From assembly GCF_002075345.1 (NCBI RefSeq), contig NZ_NAEW01000006.1, forward strand, positions 124,001-188,000: a stretch of DNA of 64,000 bases, read 5' to 3'. The notes under the pieces were generated by a model, which was not told the DNA's origin, made no database searches, and saw nothing but the letters and a program-made list of their open reading frames with translations. Of the stretch, positions 21,995-32,374 are shown in pieces. The position numbers were made by a program, and so were the translations under genes. Source of the DNA: Citrobacter braakii (GTDB lineage Bacteria > Pseudomonadota > Gammaproteobacteria > Enterobacterales > Enterobacteriaceae). The first letter of the stretch is position 1. Every line of letters starts with the position of its first letter.

Positions 21995-22978
21995 GTGTTT
22001 AAAAAATGTCTTCCGCTTTTACTGCTGTGCGCAGCGCCTGCTTTCGCCAAACCTGTACTGACCGTATATACCTACGACTCGTTCGCAGCTGACTGGGGCC
22101 CGGGCCCGACAATAAAAAAAGCCTTTGAAGCTGACTGCAACTGTGAACTGAAACTGGTCGCGCTGGAAGATGGCGTCTCGCTGCTTAACCGCCTGCGCAT
22201 GGAAGGAAAAAACAGTAAAGCTGACGTCGTACTGGGCCTCGATAACAACCTTCTGGAAGCCGCCACCCAAACCAAACTGTTTGCCAAAAGCGGTGTAGCA
22301 AGTGAAGCCGTAAACGTGCCCGGCGGCTGGAAAAACGATACCTTCGTTCCGTTTGATTACGGCTATTTCGCCTTCGTTTATGATAAGAACAAGCTGAAGA
22401 ATCCGCCCAAAAGCCTGAAAGAACTGGTAGAGAGCGATCAAAAATGGCGCGTCATTTATCAGGACCCGCGTACCAGCACGCCGGGGCTGGGCCTGCTGCT
22501 ATGGATGCAGAAAGTCTATGGCGATAAGGCGCCGGAGGCCTGGCGCGCGCTTTCGGCAAAAACCGTCACGGTCACCAAGGGCTGGAGTGAAGCCTACGGC
22601 CTGTTCCTGAAAGGCGAAAGCGATCTGGTACTCAGCTACACCACCTCCCCGGCCTATCACATCATCGCCGAGAAAAAAGACAACTACGCCGCAGCCAACT
22701 TTAGCGAAGGCCACTATTTGCAAGTGGAAGTCGCCGCCCGTACTGCGGCCAGCAAACAGCCGGAACTGGCCGAGAAATTCCTCAAGTTTATGGTGTCTCC
22801 AGCCTTCCAGAATGCGATTCCGACCGGCAACTGGATGTATCCGGTAACCCCGGTCGCCCTGCCTTCTGGATTCGAGCAACTGAATAAGCCAGCCACCGCG
22901 CTGGAATTTACGCCGCAGCAGGTTGCGGCTCAACGCCAGGCATGGATTAGCGAATGGCAACGCGCCGTCAGCCGTTAA
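21995..22978 (+). CDS. thiB: Thiamine/TPP-binding periplasmic protein ThiB (TbpA)
   Basis: Periplasmic receptor of the thiamine ABC importer. I choose the GTG at 21995 because GAGG lies 6 bases upstream and the resulting 327 residues match E. coli ThiB; in-frame ATGs at 21968 and 21983 lack a ribosome-binding site. The signal peptide MFKKCLPLLLLCAAPAFA is cut before KPVLTVY. The mature part is a family-1 solute-binding protein with conserved DWGPGP and FVPFDYGYFAFVYD segments. It overlaps thiP by 25 bases. Confidence 0.96.
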   Translation: MFKKCLPLLLLCAAPAFAKPVLTVYTYDSFAADWGPGPTIKKAFEADCNCELKLVALEDGVSLLNRLRMEGKNSKADVVLGLDNNLLEAATQTKLFAKSGVASEAVNVPGGWKNDTFVPFDYGYFAFVYDKNKLKNPPKSLKELVESDQKWRVIYQDPRTSTPGLGLLLWMQKVYGDKAPEAWRALSAKTVTVTKGWSEAYGLFLKGESDLVLSYTTSPAYHIIAEKKDNYAAANFSEGHYLQVEVAARTAASKQPELAEKFLKFMVSPAFQNAIPTGNWMYPVTPVALPSGFEQLNKPATALEFTPQQVAAQRQAWISEWQRAVSR

Positions 22979-24564
22979 TTTCCGGCTGGCTGGTTCCAGG
23001 GCTTACCGCCGCCACGCTGATGGTGGCCGTTGCCCTGGCCGCGTTTCTGGCGCTGTGGTTTAACGCCCCACGGGGGGAGTGGCTCTCACTGTGGCAAGAC
23101 GACTACCTGTGGCACGTGGTGCGCTTTTCTTTCTGGCAGGCTTTTTTATCCGCAGTGTTGTCGGTCATCCCGGCGATTTTCCTTGCCAGAGCGCTCTATC
23201 GCCGCCGTTTTCCAGGACGACTGGCGCTGCTGCGCCTGTGCGCGATGACGTTAATCCTGCCAGTGCTGGTCGCGGTCTTCGGTATTCTTAGCGTGTACGG
23301 TCGTCAGGGCTGGCTGGCCTCGATCTGGCATACATTCGGGCTGGAATGGACGTTTTCGCCGTACGGTCTGCAGGGCATTCTGCTGGCGCACGTCTTTTTC
23401 AATCTGCCGATGGCCAGTCGTCTGCTGTTGCAGTCGCTGGAGAATATTCCCGGCGAACAGCGACAGTTAGCCGCTCAGTTGGGTCTGCGCGGCTGGCATT
23501 TCTTCCGCTTTGTTGAATGGCCGTGGCTGCGTCGGCAAATTCTTCCCGTCGCGGCGCTCATCTTTATGCTCTGTTTCGCCAGCTTCGCCACTGTTTTGTC
23601 ACTGGGCGGTGGACCGCAGGCCACAACCATCGAGCTGGCGATTTATCAGGCGCTGAACTTTGATTACGATCCCGCCCGCGCCGCCATGCTGGCGTTGATC
23701 CAGATGGTTTGTTGTTTAGCGCTGGTGCTCTTCAGCCAACGTCTGAGCCGCGCCATCGCCCCCGGTACCACGCTGGTTCAGGGCTGGCGCGATCCCGACG
23801 ATCATCTGCACAGCCGCCTGGCAGACGCACTGCTGATTATTCTGGCCCTGCTGCTACTGCTGCCGCCGCTGCTGGCGGTAATTGTCGATGGTATTAACCG
23901 CCATATGCTGGATGTTCTTAAGCAACCTGTACTGTGGCACGCACTGGGAACCTCGCTGCGCATTGCGCTGGCGGCAGGTGCGTTGTGCGTAGTTCTCACC
24001 ATGATGCTGTTATGGAGCAGTCGTGAACTGCGTGCCCGACAGCAGGTGCTGGCGGGTCAGATGCTGGAACTTAGCGGCATGATGATCCTCGCCATGCCGG
24101 GCATCGTGCTGGCAACCGGCTTCTTTCTGCTGCTCAATAACACCATTGGACTCCCCGAATCAGCCGACGGCATTGTCATTTTTACCAATGCGCTGATGGC
24201 GATCCCTTACGCGCTGAAGGTGCTGGAAAACCCAATGCGGGACGTCACCACCCGCTACAGTATGTTGTGCCAGTCGTTGGGAATTGAGGGATGGTCGCGC
24301 CTGAAAGTGGTTGAACTGCGCGCCCTGAAGCGCCCGCTGGCGCAGGCGATGGCTTTTGCCTGCGTGCTGTCGATTGGCGATTTTGGCGTGGTTGCGCTAT
24401 TCGGTAATGAGGATTTCCGCACCCTGCCGTTTTATTTATATCAGCAGATTGGCTCTTATCGCAGTCAGGATGGCGCAGTTACGGCGTTATTGCTGCTGAT
24501 CCTGTGCTTTACGCTGTTTACTGTTATTGAGAAATTGCCGGGTCGAAATGTTAAAACTGATTGA
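22954..24564 (+). CDS. thiP: Thiamine/TPP ABC transporter permease ThiP
   Basis: Inner-membrane permease of the thiamine importer, 536 residues made of two fused permease halves with about twelve helices. Each half has an ABC-permease EAA-type loop ([20 protein letters not shown] and [20 protein letters not shown]) that contacts ThiQ. The start lies inside the thiB end and the stop lies 17 bases inside thiQ, so the three genes are tightly coupled. Confidence 0.97.
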   Translation: MATRRQPLISGWLVPGLTAATLMVAVALAAFLALWFNAPRGEWLSLWQDDYLWHVVRFSFWQAFLSAVLSVIPAIFLARALYRRRFPGRLALLRLCAMTLILPVLVAVFGILSVYGRQGWLASIWHTFGLEWTFSPYGLQGILLAHVFFNLPMASRLLLQSLENIPGEQRQLAAQLGLRGWHFFRFVEWPWLRRQILPVAALIFMLCFASFATVLSLGGGPQATTIELAIYQALNFDYDPARAAMLALIQMVCCLALVLFSQRLSRAIAPGTTLVQGWRDPDDHLHSRLADALLIILALLLLLPPLLAVIVDGINRHMLDVLKQPVLWHALGTSLRIALAAGALCVVLTMMLLWSSRELRARQQVLAGQMLELSGMMILAMPGIVLATGFFLLLNNTIGLPESADGIVIFTNALMAIPYALKVLENPMRDVTTRYSMLCQSLGIEGWSRLKVVELRALKRPLAQAMAFACVLSIGDFGVVALFGNEDFRTLPFYLYQQIGSYRSQDGAVTALLLLILCFTLFTVIEKLPGRNVKTD

Positions 24565-25249
24565 TATCACATGGCTTTATCACCATTTGCCGATGCGCTT
24601 TACGCTGTCGATCGCACGCGGTGAGCAGGTCGCGATCCTCGGGCCCAGCGGCGCCGGGAAAAGTACGCTGCTGAATCTGATCGCCGGCTTTCTCACGCCT
24701 GCCAGCGGTACCATGTTGATTGAAGGTGAAGATCACACCGCCACGCCTCCATCACGTCGCCCCGTTTCGATGCTGTTTCAGGAAAATAACCTGTTCAGCC
24801 ACCTGAGCGTGCAGCAAAACATCGGCCTGGGCCTTAACCCGGGATTGAAGCTGAACGCATCGCAGCGGGAGAAAATGCATCACATCGCCCAGCAAATGGG
24901 GATTGACTCACTGCTGGAGCGCCTCCCCGGTGAGCTTTCCGGCGGTCAGCGACAGCGCGTAGCGCTGGCGCGTTGCCTGGTGCGGGAACAACCCATTTTG
25001 CTGCTTGATGAACCGTTCTCTGCGCTCGATCCCGCCCTGCGCCAGGAGATGTTAACGCTGGTTGCTGAAGTCTGTCGCGATAAACAGCTTACCTTACTGA
25101 TGGTGTCCCACAGTGTAGAAGATGCGGCGCGAATTGCGTCCCGTTCGATTGTGGTCGCCGACGGGCGCATCGCCTGGCAGGGCAAAACGGATGAGTTATT
25201 AAGCGGTCAGGCCAGCGCCTCGACGCTCTTGGGCATCAAAGCCGAGTGA
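24548..25249 (+). CDS. thiQ: Thiamine/TPP ABC transporter ATPase ThiQ
   Basis: ATPase subunit of the thiamine importer. The ATG at 24548 ([18 protein letters not shown]) gives 233 residues (E. coli 232); a start at 24527 would add seven unmatched residues. Walker [10 protein letters not shown] is at 32-40, the signature [14 protein letters not shown] and Walker [13 protein letters not shown] follow, and the switch histidine lies in MVSHSVEDA. Last gene of the operon, followed by a REP hairpin. Confidence 0.97.
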   Translation: MLKLIDITWLYHHLPMRFTLSIARGEQVAILGPSGAGKSTLLNLIAGFLTPASGTMLIEGEDHTATPPSRRPVSMLFQENNLFSHLSVQQNIGLGLNPGLKLNASQREKMHHIAQQMGIDSLLERLPGELSGGQRQRVALARCLVREQPILLLDEPFSALDPALRQEMLTLVAEVCRDKQLTLLMVSHSVEDAARIASRSIVVADGRIAWQGKTDELLSGQASASTLLGIKAE

Positions 25250-25261
25250 TTGATTTCCCAG

Positions 25262-25288
25262 GCCGGATAAGCGTCAGCGCCATCCGGC
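25262..25288. repeat. REP element between convergent thiQ and yabI
   Basis: GCCGGATAAGCG...CGCCATCCGGC palindrome in the 49-base gap between the two stop codons. Confidence 0.88.
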
Positions 25289-25298
25289 AAAAGAATCG

Positions 25299-26066
25299 TC
25301 AGAAACCCACGACTTTACGCAGAATATCAATATACACCGGCATCAGCGGATGGCGCAGTAACGCCACCAGCGCGACCACGCCGATCCCAAGCGTCAACGG
25401 CGCCAGATACAGTAAACGGCTGCGGGGGAAATACGCGGTTAAGCGATCGACTGCCGCTTTGCCGCTACGCCACAGTCGCCAGCAAAACCAGCCCCCTACC
25501 CATAGCAACAGCGCCGTCGCCAGCAGCAACCATTTAAAATCCCCGCTCTGCATCTCAGAAGGAATATCAATTGCCGCCCCCGCCAGGATCCCCGGCAGGA
25601 AGTAGAACGGCGGCCACAGCACGCAGCCAATAATATTCGGGACGATAAATTTAGCGACAGGCAGATCCAGCATGCCCGCCACCATTGGCACCAGCGGACG
25701 CGTCGGTCCCACAAAACGCCCCACCAGAATGGTAAACATGCTGTGCTGATGCAGCGCGTGCTCGGTTTTATCCAGCAACGCCTTGTTCTTTTTCATGAAC
25801 GACCAACGGTGCAGCGGCTTTTTAAAGCGCCAGCCCAACCAGAAAGAGATCCAGTCCCCCAACAGGCAACCAATGATGCCCGCAAGCCAGGCATGCCAGA
25901 AGTTCAGTTCGCCACTGCCAATCAGCGCCCCCAGCCCCGCCATCATCACGGTACCGGGCAGAATCAGACCAACCAGCGCCAGCGACTCCAGAAAGGCCAC
26001 CAGCAGTACGGCGATCAGGGAGTACAGGGCGGACTGAAGAATAAAGTGTTCCAGCAATGCTTGCAT
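25299..26066 (-). CDS. yabI: DedA-family membrane protein YabI
   Basis: DedA/VTT-domain inner-membrane protein, 255 residues (E. coli 254). Several hydrophobic segments, the FLESLALVGLILPGT motif and the GRFVGPTRPLVPMVAGM motif with its conserved arginines are typical. DedA proteins support envelope integrity and are proposed lipid-carrier translocases; no specific substrate can be given for YabI. Monocistronic by appearance, between the thi and ara loci. Confidence 0.95.
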   Translation of the reverse strand: MQALLEHFILQSALYSLIAVLLVAFLESLALVGLILPGTVMMAGLGALIGSGELNFWHAWLAGIIGCLLGDWISFWLGWRFKKPLHRWSFMKKNKALLDKTEHALHQHSMFTILVGRFVGPTRPLVPMVAGMLDLPVAKFIVPNIIGCVLWPPFYFLPGILAGAAIDIPSEMQSGDFKWLLLATALLLWVGGWFCWRLWRSGKAAVDRLTAYFPRSRLLYLAPLTLGIGVVALVALLRHPLMPVYIDILRKVVGF

Positions 26067-26185
26067 AATGTGTCCGTCAGATTTACGAAGCAGGGATTTT
26101 GATAACCCGTCTCAACTTCGTCAAGCCATCAATTGTCTGAATAGATTGCGAGTTATGACAACTTTCAGGACACATCATTCACTTT

Positions 26186-27031
26186 TTATTCACATCCGGC
26201 GCGAAACTCGCTCGGACTGGCGCCGGTACATTTTTTGAAAACGCGAGAAAAATAGAGCTGATCGTCAAAGCCAACATTGCGCCCTACCGTAGCAATGGGC
26301 ATACGAGTGGTACTCAGCAATAGCTTGGCCTGGCTGATACGCTGATCCTCGCGCCAGCTTAATACGCTGATACCCAACTGCTGACGGAACAGATGCGACA
26401 AACGGGAAGGCGACAGGCAGACGTGCTGTGCGACGCTGGCAATATCAAAATTACTGTCCGCCAGGTGATCGCTGATGTACTGGCAGGCGTCGCGCACGCG
26501 GTTGTCCATGGGGGGATGCAGCGATTCATTAATGGCTTCCATACGTCGGAGCAATAACTGCTCCAGTAAATTAATCGCCAGCAGTTCGGAATAGCGACCT
26601 TCTCCCTGCCCGGCGTTGATTATCTGCCCAAACAGTTCGTTAAAATGCGGCTGATGTGCTTCATCCGGGCGAAAGAATCCAGTCTGGGCAAAAATGGCCG
26701 GCCAGGTCAGCCACTCCTGCCAGTAGGCGCGTGGGCGAAAGTAAACCCACTGGTGATACCACTCGCTGGCATCAGGATGGCGTCCGTAGTGGTGAATTTC
26801 TCCGGGCGGAAACAGCAAAATATCGCCAGGCCGGCAGACAAATTGTTTGCCCTGATTATTGATAACCCCTTCGCCACGGATAGTGAGATTGAGGATATAG
26901 CCCTTCATACCCAGCGGCCTGTCGATAAAAAAATCCAGGTATCCGTTCGCCTCGATGGGGGTTAATCCGGCCACCAAATGCGCATTAAACGAATAGCCTG
27001 GCAGCAGGGGATCGTTTTGCGTTTCAGCCAT
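26186..27031 (-). CDS. araC: Arabinose operon regulator AraC
   Basis: Activator and repressor of araBAD. The N-terminal cupin (about 1-165) binds arabinose and dimerises. The C-terminal domain has two helix-turn-helix units ([22 protein letters not shown] and [22 protein letters not shown]). 281 residues, eleven fewer at the C-terminus than the E. coli 292-residue protein; 281 is the length I recall for Citrobacter and Salmonella AraC. The arabinose-contacting N-terminal arm ([20 protein letters not shown]) is intact. Divergent from araBAD. Confidence 0.97.
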
Positions 27032-27239
27032 AATTTCAATACTCCCTATGTTCTGCTAAGAAACAATTTGTCCATATTACGCCAGACATCATTGCCGTCG
27101 CCCCTGCGGGCCGCTGTGTTTGCGGTAATGGACCATCAACCCCGCTTGTGAAAAGCACTTTGTAAAAAATATGTACTGCGCCAACGTTAAAATCGGCTAA
27201 CAAAAGTGTCTATAACTACGGCAGAAATGTCCACATTGA

Positions 27240-27261
27240 TTATTTGCACGGCGTCACACTT
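27240..27261 (+). promoter_or_regulatory. CRP site of the araC-araBAD region
   Basis: TTTGC (27243-27247), six bases, then TCACA (27254-27258). It is centred about 92 bases before the inferred araB transcript start, matching the E. coli CRP site at -93.5. The left half is weak, as in E. coli. Confidence 0.75.
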
Positions 27262-27271
27262 TGTGATGCCA

Positions 27272-27305
27272 CAGCATTTTAGTCCATAAGATTAGCGAAT
27301 CCTGC

Positions 27306-27309
<4 letters not shown>
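27272..27309 (+). promoter_or_regulatory. AraC operator half-sites araI1-araI2
   Basis: Two direct 17-bp half-sites, CAGCATTTTAGTCCATA (27272-27288) and TAGCGAATCCTGCCTGA (27293-27309), spaced by 4 bases. They correspond to E. coli I1 (TAGCATTTTTATCCATA) and I2 (TAGCGGATCCTACCTGA). I2 overlaps the -35 element, as needed for activation by AraC. Confidence 0.88.
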
Positions 27310-29080
<1,771 letters not shown>

Positions 29081-29090
29081 GGACACGACA

Positions 29091-30593
29091 ATGACGATTT
29101 TTGATAACTATGAAGTGTGGTTTGTGATTGGTAGCCAGCATCTGTATGGCCCTGAAACCCTGCGTCAGGTAACCCAACATGCCGAGCACGTCGTTAACGC
29201 GCTGAATACTGAAGCTAAACTGCCCTGCAAACTGGTTTTAAAACCGCTGGGTACTTCACCTGACGAGATTACCGCTATTTGTCGTGACGCTAACTACGAT
29301 GATCGCTGCGCAGGTCTGGTGGTCTGGCTGCACACTTTCTCTCCGGCCAAAATGTGGATTAACGGTCTGACTATCCTCAACAAGCCGCTGATGCAATTCC
29401 ATACCCAGTTCAACGCCGCCCTGCCGTGGGACAGCATTGATATGGACTTTATGAACCTGAACCAGACCGCGCACGGCGGCCGTGAATTCGGCTTCATCGG
29501 CGCACGTATGCGTCAGCAGCACGCCGTGGTCACCGGTCACTGGCAGGACAAACAAGCGCACGAACGCATTGGCTCCTGGATGCGCCAGGCCGTGTCCAAA
29601 CAGGATACCCGCCATCTGAAAGTCTGCCGTTTTGGCGACAACATGCGTGAAGTCGCGGTCACCGATGGCGATAAAGTCGCTGCGCAGATCAAATTCGGCT
29701 TCTCGGTAAATACCTGGGCCGTAGGCGATCTGGTGCAGGTAGTGAACTCCATTAGCGACGGCGAAATCAACGCGCTAATCGATGAGTATGAAAGCACCTA
29801 CACCATGACGGCGGCAACGCAAGTCCACGGTGAGAAACGTCAAAACGTACTGGAAGCGGCCCGTATTGAACTGGGGATGAAGCGCTTCCTGGAACAGGGC
29901 GGATTCCACGCCTTTACCACGACATTTGAAGATTTACACGGCCTGAAACAGCTCCCGGGTCTGGCCGTACAGCGTCTGATGCAGCAAGGCTACGGCTTTG
30001 CGGGCGAAGGCGACTGGAAAACCGCCGCTCTGCTTCGCATCATGAAGGTGATGTCAACCGGTCTGCAGGGCGGCACCTCATTTATGGAGGATTACACCTA
30101 CCACTTCGAGAAAGGCAACGATCTGGTGCTCGGCTCGCACATGCTGGAAGTGTGCCCGTCCATCGCGGTGGAAGATAAACCGATCCTCGATGTTCAGCAT
30201 CTCGGCATTGGTGGTAAAGACGATCCCGCTCGTTTGATCTTCAACACCAAAACTGGCCCGGCAGTCGTTGCCAGCCTGATCGATCTTGGCGATCGCTATC
30301 GTCTGCTGGTTAACTGCATCGACACGGTTCAAACACCGCACTCCCTGCCGAAACTGCCGGTGGCTAACGCATTGTGGAAAGCCCAGCCTGATCTGCCGAC
30401 CGCATCTGAAGCCTGGATCCTGGCCGGTGGCGCGCACCACACCGTCTTCAGCCACGCGCTGGATCTGAACGATATGCGCCAGTTCGCTGAAATGCACGAT
30501 ATCGAGATCGCCGTGATCGACAACGATACCCGCCTGCCGGCCTTTAAGGACGCGCTGCGCTGGAACGACGTCTATTACGGTTTTAAACGTTAA
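29091..30593 (+). CDS. araA: L-arabinose isomerase AraA
   Basis: Mn-dependent interconversion of L-arabinose and L-ribulose. 500 residues, identical in length to E. coli AraA. Conserved regions include [14 protein letters not shown] near the N-terminus, the catalytic glutamates around [17 protein letters not shown] and [13 protein letters not shown], and the histidine in [15 protein letters not shown] hairpin separates it from araD. Confidence 0.98.
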   Translation: MTIFDNYEVWFVIGSQHLYGPETLRQVTQHAEHVVNALNTEAKLPCKLVLKPLGTSPDEITAICRDANYDDRCAGLVVWLHTFSPAKMWINGLTILNKPLMQFHTQFNAALPWDSIDMDFMNLNQTAHGGREFGFIGARMRQQHAVVTGHWQDKQAHERIGSWMRQAVSKQDTRHLKVCRFGDNMREVAVTDGDKVAAQIKFGFSVNTWAVGDLVQVVNSISDGEINALIDEYESTYTMTAATQVHGEKRQNVLEAARIELGMKRFLEQGGFHAFTTTFEDLHGLKQLPGLAVQRLMQQGYGFAGEGDWKTAALLRIMKVMSTGLQGGTSFMEDYTYHFEKGNDLVLGSHMLEVCPSIAVEDKPILDVQHLGIGGKDDPARLIFNTKTGPAVVASLIDLGDRYRLLVNCIDTVQTPHSLPKLPVANALWKAQPDLPTASEAWILAGGAHHTVFSHALDLNDMRQFAEMHDIEIAVIDNDTRLPAFKDALRWNDVYYGFKR

Positions 30594-30603
30594 TTATGTT
30601 GTT

Positions 30604-30636
30604 GCCGGATGGCTCTGCGCTTGCCCGCCATCCGGC
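30604..30636. repeat. REP element between araA and araD
   Basis: GCCGGATGGC...GCCCGCCATCCGGC palindrome inside the operon, 10 bases after the araA stop and 14 before the araD start. Such intercistronic REPs slow 3'-to-5' decay and can set a lower level of the distal gene. Confidence 0.9.
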
Positions 30637-30650
30637 ACAGAGGAATCAAC

Positions 30651-31346
30651 ATGTTAGAAGATCTCAAACGTCAGGTGCTGGAAGCCAATCTGGCGTTGCC
30701 TAAGCACCACCTGGTTACCTTGACCTGGGGGAACGTGAGTGCCGTCGATCGCGAGCGCGGCGTGTTTGTGATAAAACCTTCCGGGGTCGATTACAGCGTT
30801 ATGACCGCAGAAGATATGGTCGTAGTCAGTATCGCCACCGGTGAGGTTGTAGAAGGTGCGAAGAAACCCTCCTCTGATACCCCAACGCACCGTCTGCTGT
30901 ATCAGGCATTCCCGACCATTGGCGGCATTGTTCATACCCATTCGCGTCATGCGACCATCTGGGCGCAGGCGGGCCAGTCGATTCCAGCCACGGGTACCAC
31001 TCATGCGGACTATTTCTACGGATCGATTCCCTGCACACGGAAAATGACCGAGGAAGAAATCAACGGCGAATATGAGTGGGAAACCGGTAACGTGATCGTT
31101 GAAACCTTTGAGAAACAAGGCATTGACGCTTCGCAGATGCCTGGCGTGCTGGTGCACTCTCACGGTCCGTTTGCGTGGGGAAAAAACGCCGAAGATGCGG
31201 TACACAACGCCATCGTGCTGGAAGAAGTCGCCTACATGGGGATCTTCTGTCGCCAGCTCGCGCCGCAATTGCCGGATATGCAGCAAACCCTGTTAGATAA
31301 ACACTACCTGCGTAAACACGGCGCAAAAGCCTACTACGGCCAGTGA
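30651..31346 (+). CDS. araD: L-ribulose-5-phosphate 4-epimerase AraD
   Basis: Class II aldolase-fold zinc enzyme making D-xylulose 5-phosphate. The ATG at 30651 ([19 protein letters not shown]) gives 231 residues as in E. coli and follows AGAGGAATCAAC. An in-frame upstream start at 30609 would run through the REP and is rejected. Metal-ligand histidines are visible in [11 protein letters not shown] and HSHGPFAWG. Confidence 0.97.
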   Translation: MLEDLKRQVLEANLALPKHHLVTLTWGNVSAVDRERGVFVIKPSGVDYSVMTAEDMVVVSIATGEVVEGAKKPSSDTPTHRLLYQAFPTIGGIVHTHSRHATIWAQAGQSIPATGTTHADYFYGSIPCTRKMTEEEINGEYEWETGNVIVETFEKQGIDASQMPGVLVHSHGPFAWGKNAEDAVHNAIVLEEVAYMGIFCRQLAPQLPDMQQTLLDKHYLRKHGAKAYYGQ

Positions 31347-31355
31347 AAACAATCT

Positions 31356-31385
31356 GAGCGCGCCCGAAATCTCGGTGGCGCGCTC
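31356..31385. terminator. Hairpin between convergent araD and the downstream unknown gene
   Basis: GAGCGCGCC (31356-31364) pairs exactly with GGCGCGCTC (31377-31385) around a 12-base loop, 9 bases after the araD stop. The plus-strand tail TCTGGTTATTCC is only mildly T-rich. It may serve both directions. Confidence 0.6.
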
Positions 31386-31390
31386 TCTGG

Positions 31391-31774
31391 TTATTCCTTT
31401 ATATATTCCGCAAACGCACTTCGATACACACAGTTATTAGCACAAACGTATTTAATCACGTTGTCATAATGTCCCTGCGCCTCTTCACCATCCAGTGAAT
31501 GAAAGAAAATGTAATCTGTAATCGTTGACTGCCAGCGCTGTCCATTCAACAGATAATTAATCACCGTATCACGATGACCATTTATTCTGTCATGCCCTTG
31601 CCAGTGAAAGAAAGCATTCCCACGTTCAATAACCTCAGTACGCCAAATTTGACCTGACCACGTTCTATACTCAATATATTGACTTACTGATTTAATAGTA
31701 GGGTTAGATAACTGAGTATTAACAAATAAATAGTGATCATATCCTACCTGTAACGCCTGAGTATAAATATCCAT
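31391..31774 (-). CDS. Unknown protein, 127 residues, AT-rich insert between araD and polB
   Basis: I do not recognise this protein. The start is set at the ATG at 31774 (MDIYTQALQVGYDHYLFVNT) because GGAGG lies 6 bases upstream; an in-frame GTG at 31792 has no such site. The sequence is rich in tyrosine, histidine and asparagine, has no signal peptide or membrane helix, and reads as a soluble cytoplasmic protein. It lies 17 bases downstream of a membrane-protein frame, so the two may form an operon. Base composition is lower in GC than the flanking ara and polB genes, suggesting acquisition. E. coli has unrelated genes (yabP/yabQ) at this junction. Confidence 0.65.
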   Translation of the reverse strand: MDIYTQALQVGYDHYLFVNTQLSNPTIKSVSQYIEYRTWSGQIWRTEVIERGNAFFHWQGHDRINGHRDTVINYLLNGQRWQSTITDYIFFHSLDGEEAQGHYDNVIKYVCANNCVYRSAFAEYIKE

Positions 31775-31791
31775 AATAGGCCTCCATAACA

Positions 31792-32196
31792 CTACGCACC
31801 CAAACTATTGATATAAAACACCCGAGCTATCAGATGAATAAAATTATATTCAGCGATAAAAATCAAATTATACAGAGAGATATTCCCGACGAAATCGAAC
31901 CGAAAATCCGTTTTTATCCAGACAATAGCAAGCCATAAAAATATATTATATTCAATCTGGTAACCCGAGTGTTTGATTAAAATAGTTACACTAACCATGA
32001 ATAAAAACAAATAAAAAAAATAACCATTTTTCCTGAACCGAGGGATGAGTAACAAAACCGTACGAGCACGATTCCGAAAATGACATAAAAATCCTGAAAC
32101 GGACTTCCAATTTATGAAACAAATATAATTACAAAAGAATAATAGATACAAATAGCCATGACAGGCCAATAAAATAATTAAAGGAAGAGTTTTCAA
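31792..32196 (-). CDS. Unknown small membrane protein, possibly frameshifted at its N-terminus
   Basis: Strongly AT-rich frame of up to 134 residues with four hydrophobic segments (about residues 3-28, 57-73, 83-94 and 106-125) and a basic loop RNRARTVLLLIPRFRKNG. I cannot name it. The first available start is a TTG at 32196 with no ribosome-binding site. A different frame begins with ATG at 32209 and encodes 26 residues (MNALIENSSFNYFIGLSWLF...) before a stop at 32129-32131. Joining the two by a single shift near there would give a more ordinary membrane-protein N-terminus. It may therefore be a decayed gene, a sequencing error, or a gene with a rare start. Confidence 0.45.
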   Translation of the reverse strand: MKTLPLIILLACHGYLYLLFFCNYICFINWKSVSGFLCHFRNRARTVLLLIPRFRKNGYFFYLFLFMVSVTILIKHSGYQIEYNIFLWLAIVWIKTDFRFDFVGNISLYNLIFIAEYNFIHLIARVFYINSLGA

Positions 32197-32301
32197 TTAA
32201 GGCATTCATTTATTAAATATCAAAGCCTATCCTGTAACACTTTTACTGCGGAGGGCATTTTACTGTTACTGTCACAATAACTTCCCGCAGCTCTCATTTT
32301 T

Positions 32302-32321
32302 AACTGTACAAAATAACAGTA
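32302..32321 (+). promoter_or_regulatory. LexA (SOS) box of polB
   Basis: AACTGTACAA/AATAACAGTA fits CTGT-N8-ACAG with flanking A/T, the LexA consensus. polB (dinA) is a known SOS gene in E. coli with a LexA site in this position. Confidence 0.9.
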
Positions 32322-32345
32322 CAATCGTGTAAACCAGGCTATAAT
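32317..32345 (+). promoter_or_regulatory. polB promoter
   Basis: A perfect -10 TATAAT (32340-32345) lies 30 bases before the GTG start. With 17-base spacing the -35 is CAGTAC (32317-32322), which is poor but overlaps the LexA box, so LexA binding would block polymerase. Confidence 0.65.
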
Positions 32346-32374
32346 AATGCCTGGTTTTTTAATGGGTACGCAGC

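Noticed and set aside
26186-27031. AraC considered truncated because it is 11 residues shorter than in E. coli
   Set aside because: Both helix-turn-helix units are complete, and 281 residues is the normal length in Citrobacter and Salmonella.
31775-31792. GTG start for the unknown 127-residue gene at 31792
   Set aside because: The GGAGG site falls after it and is correctly placed for the ATG at 31774.
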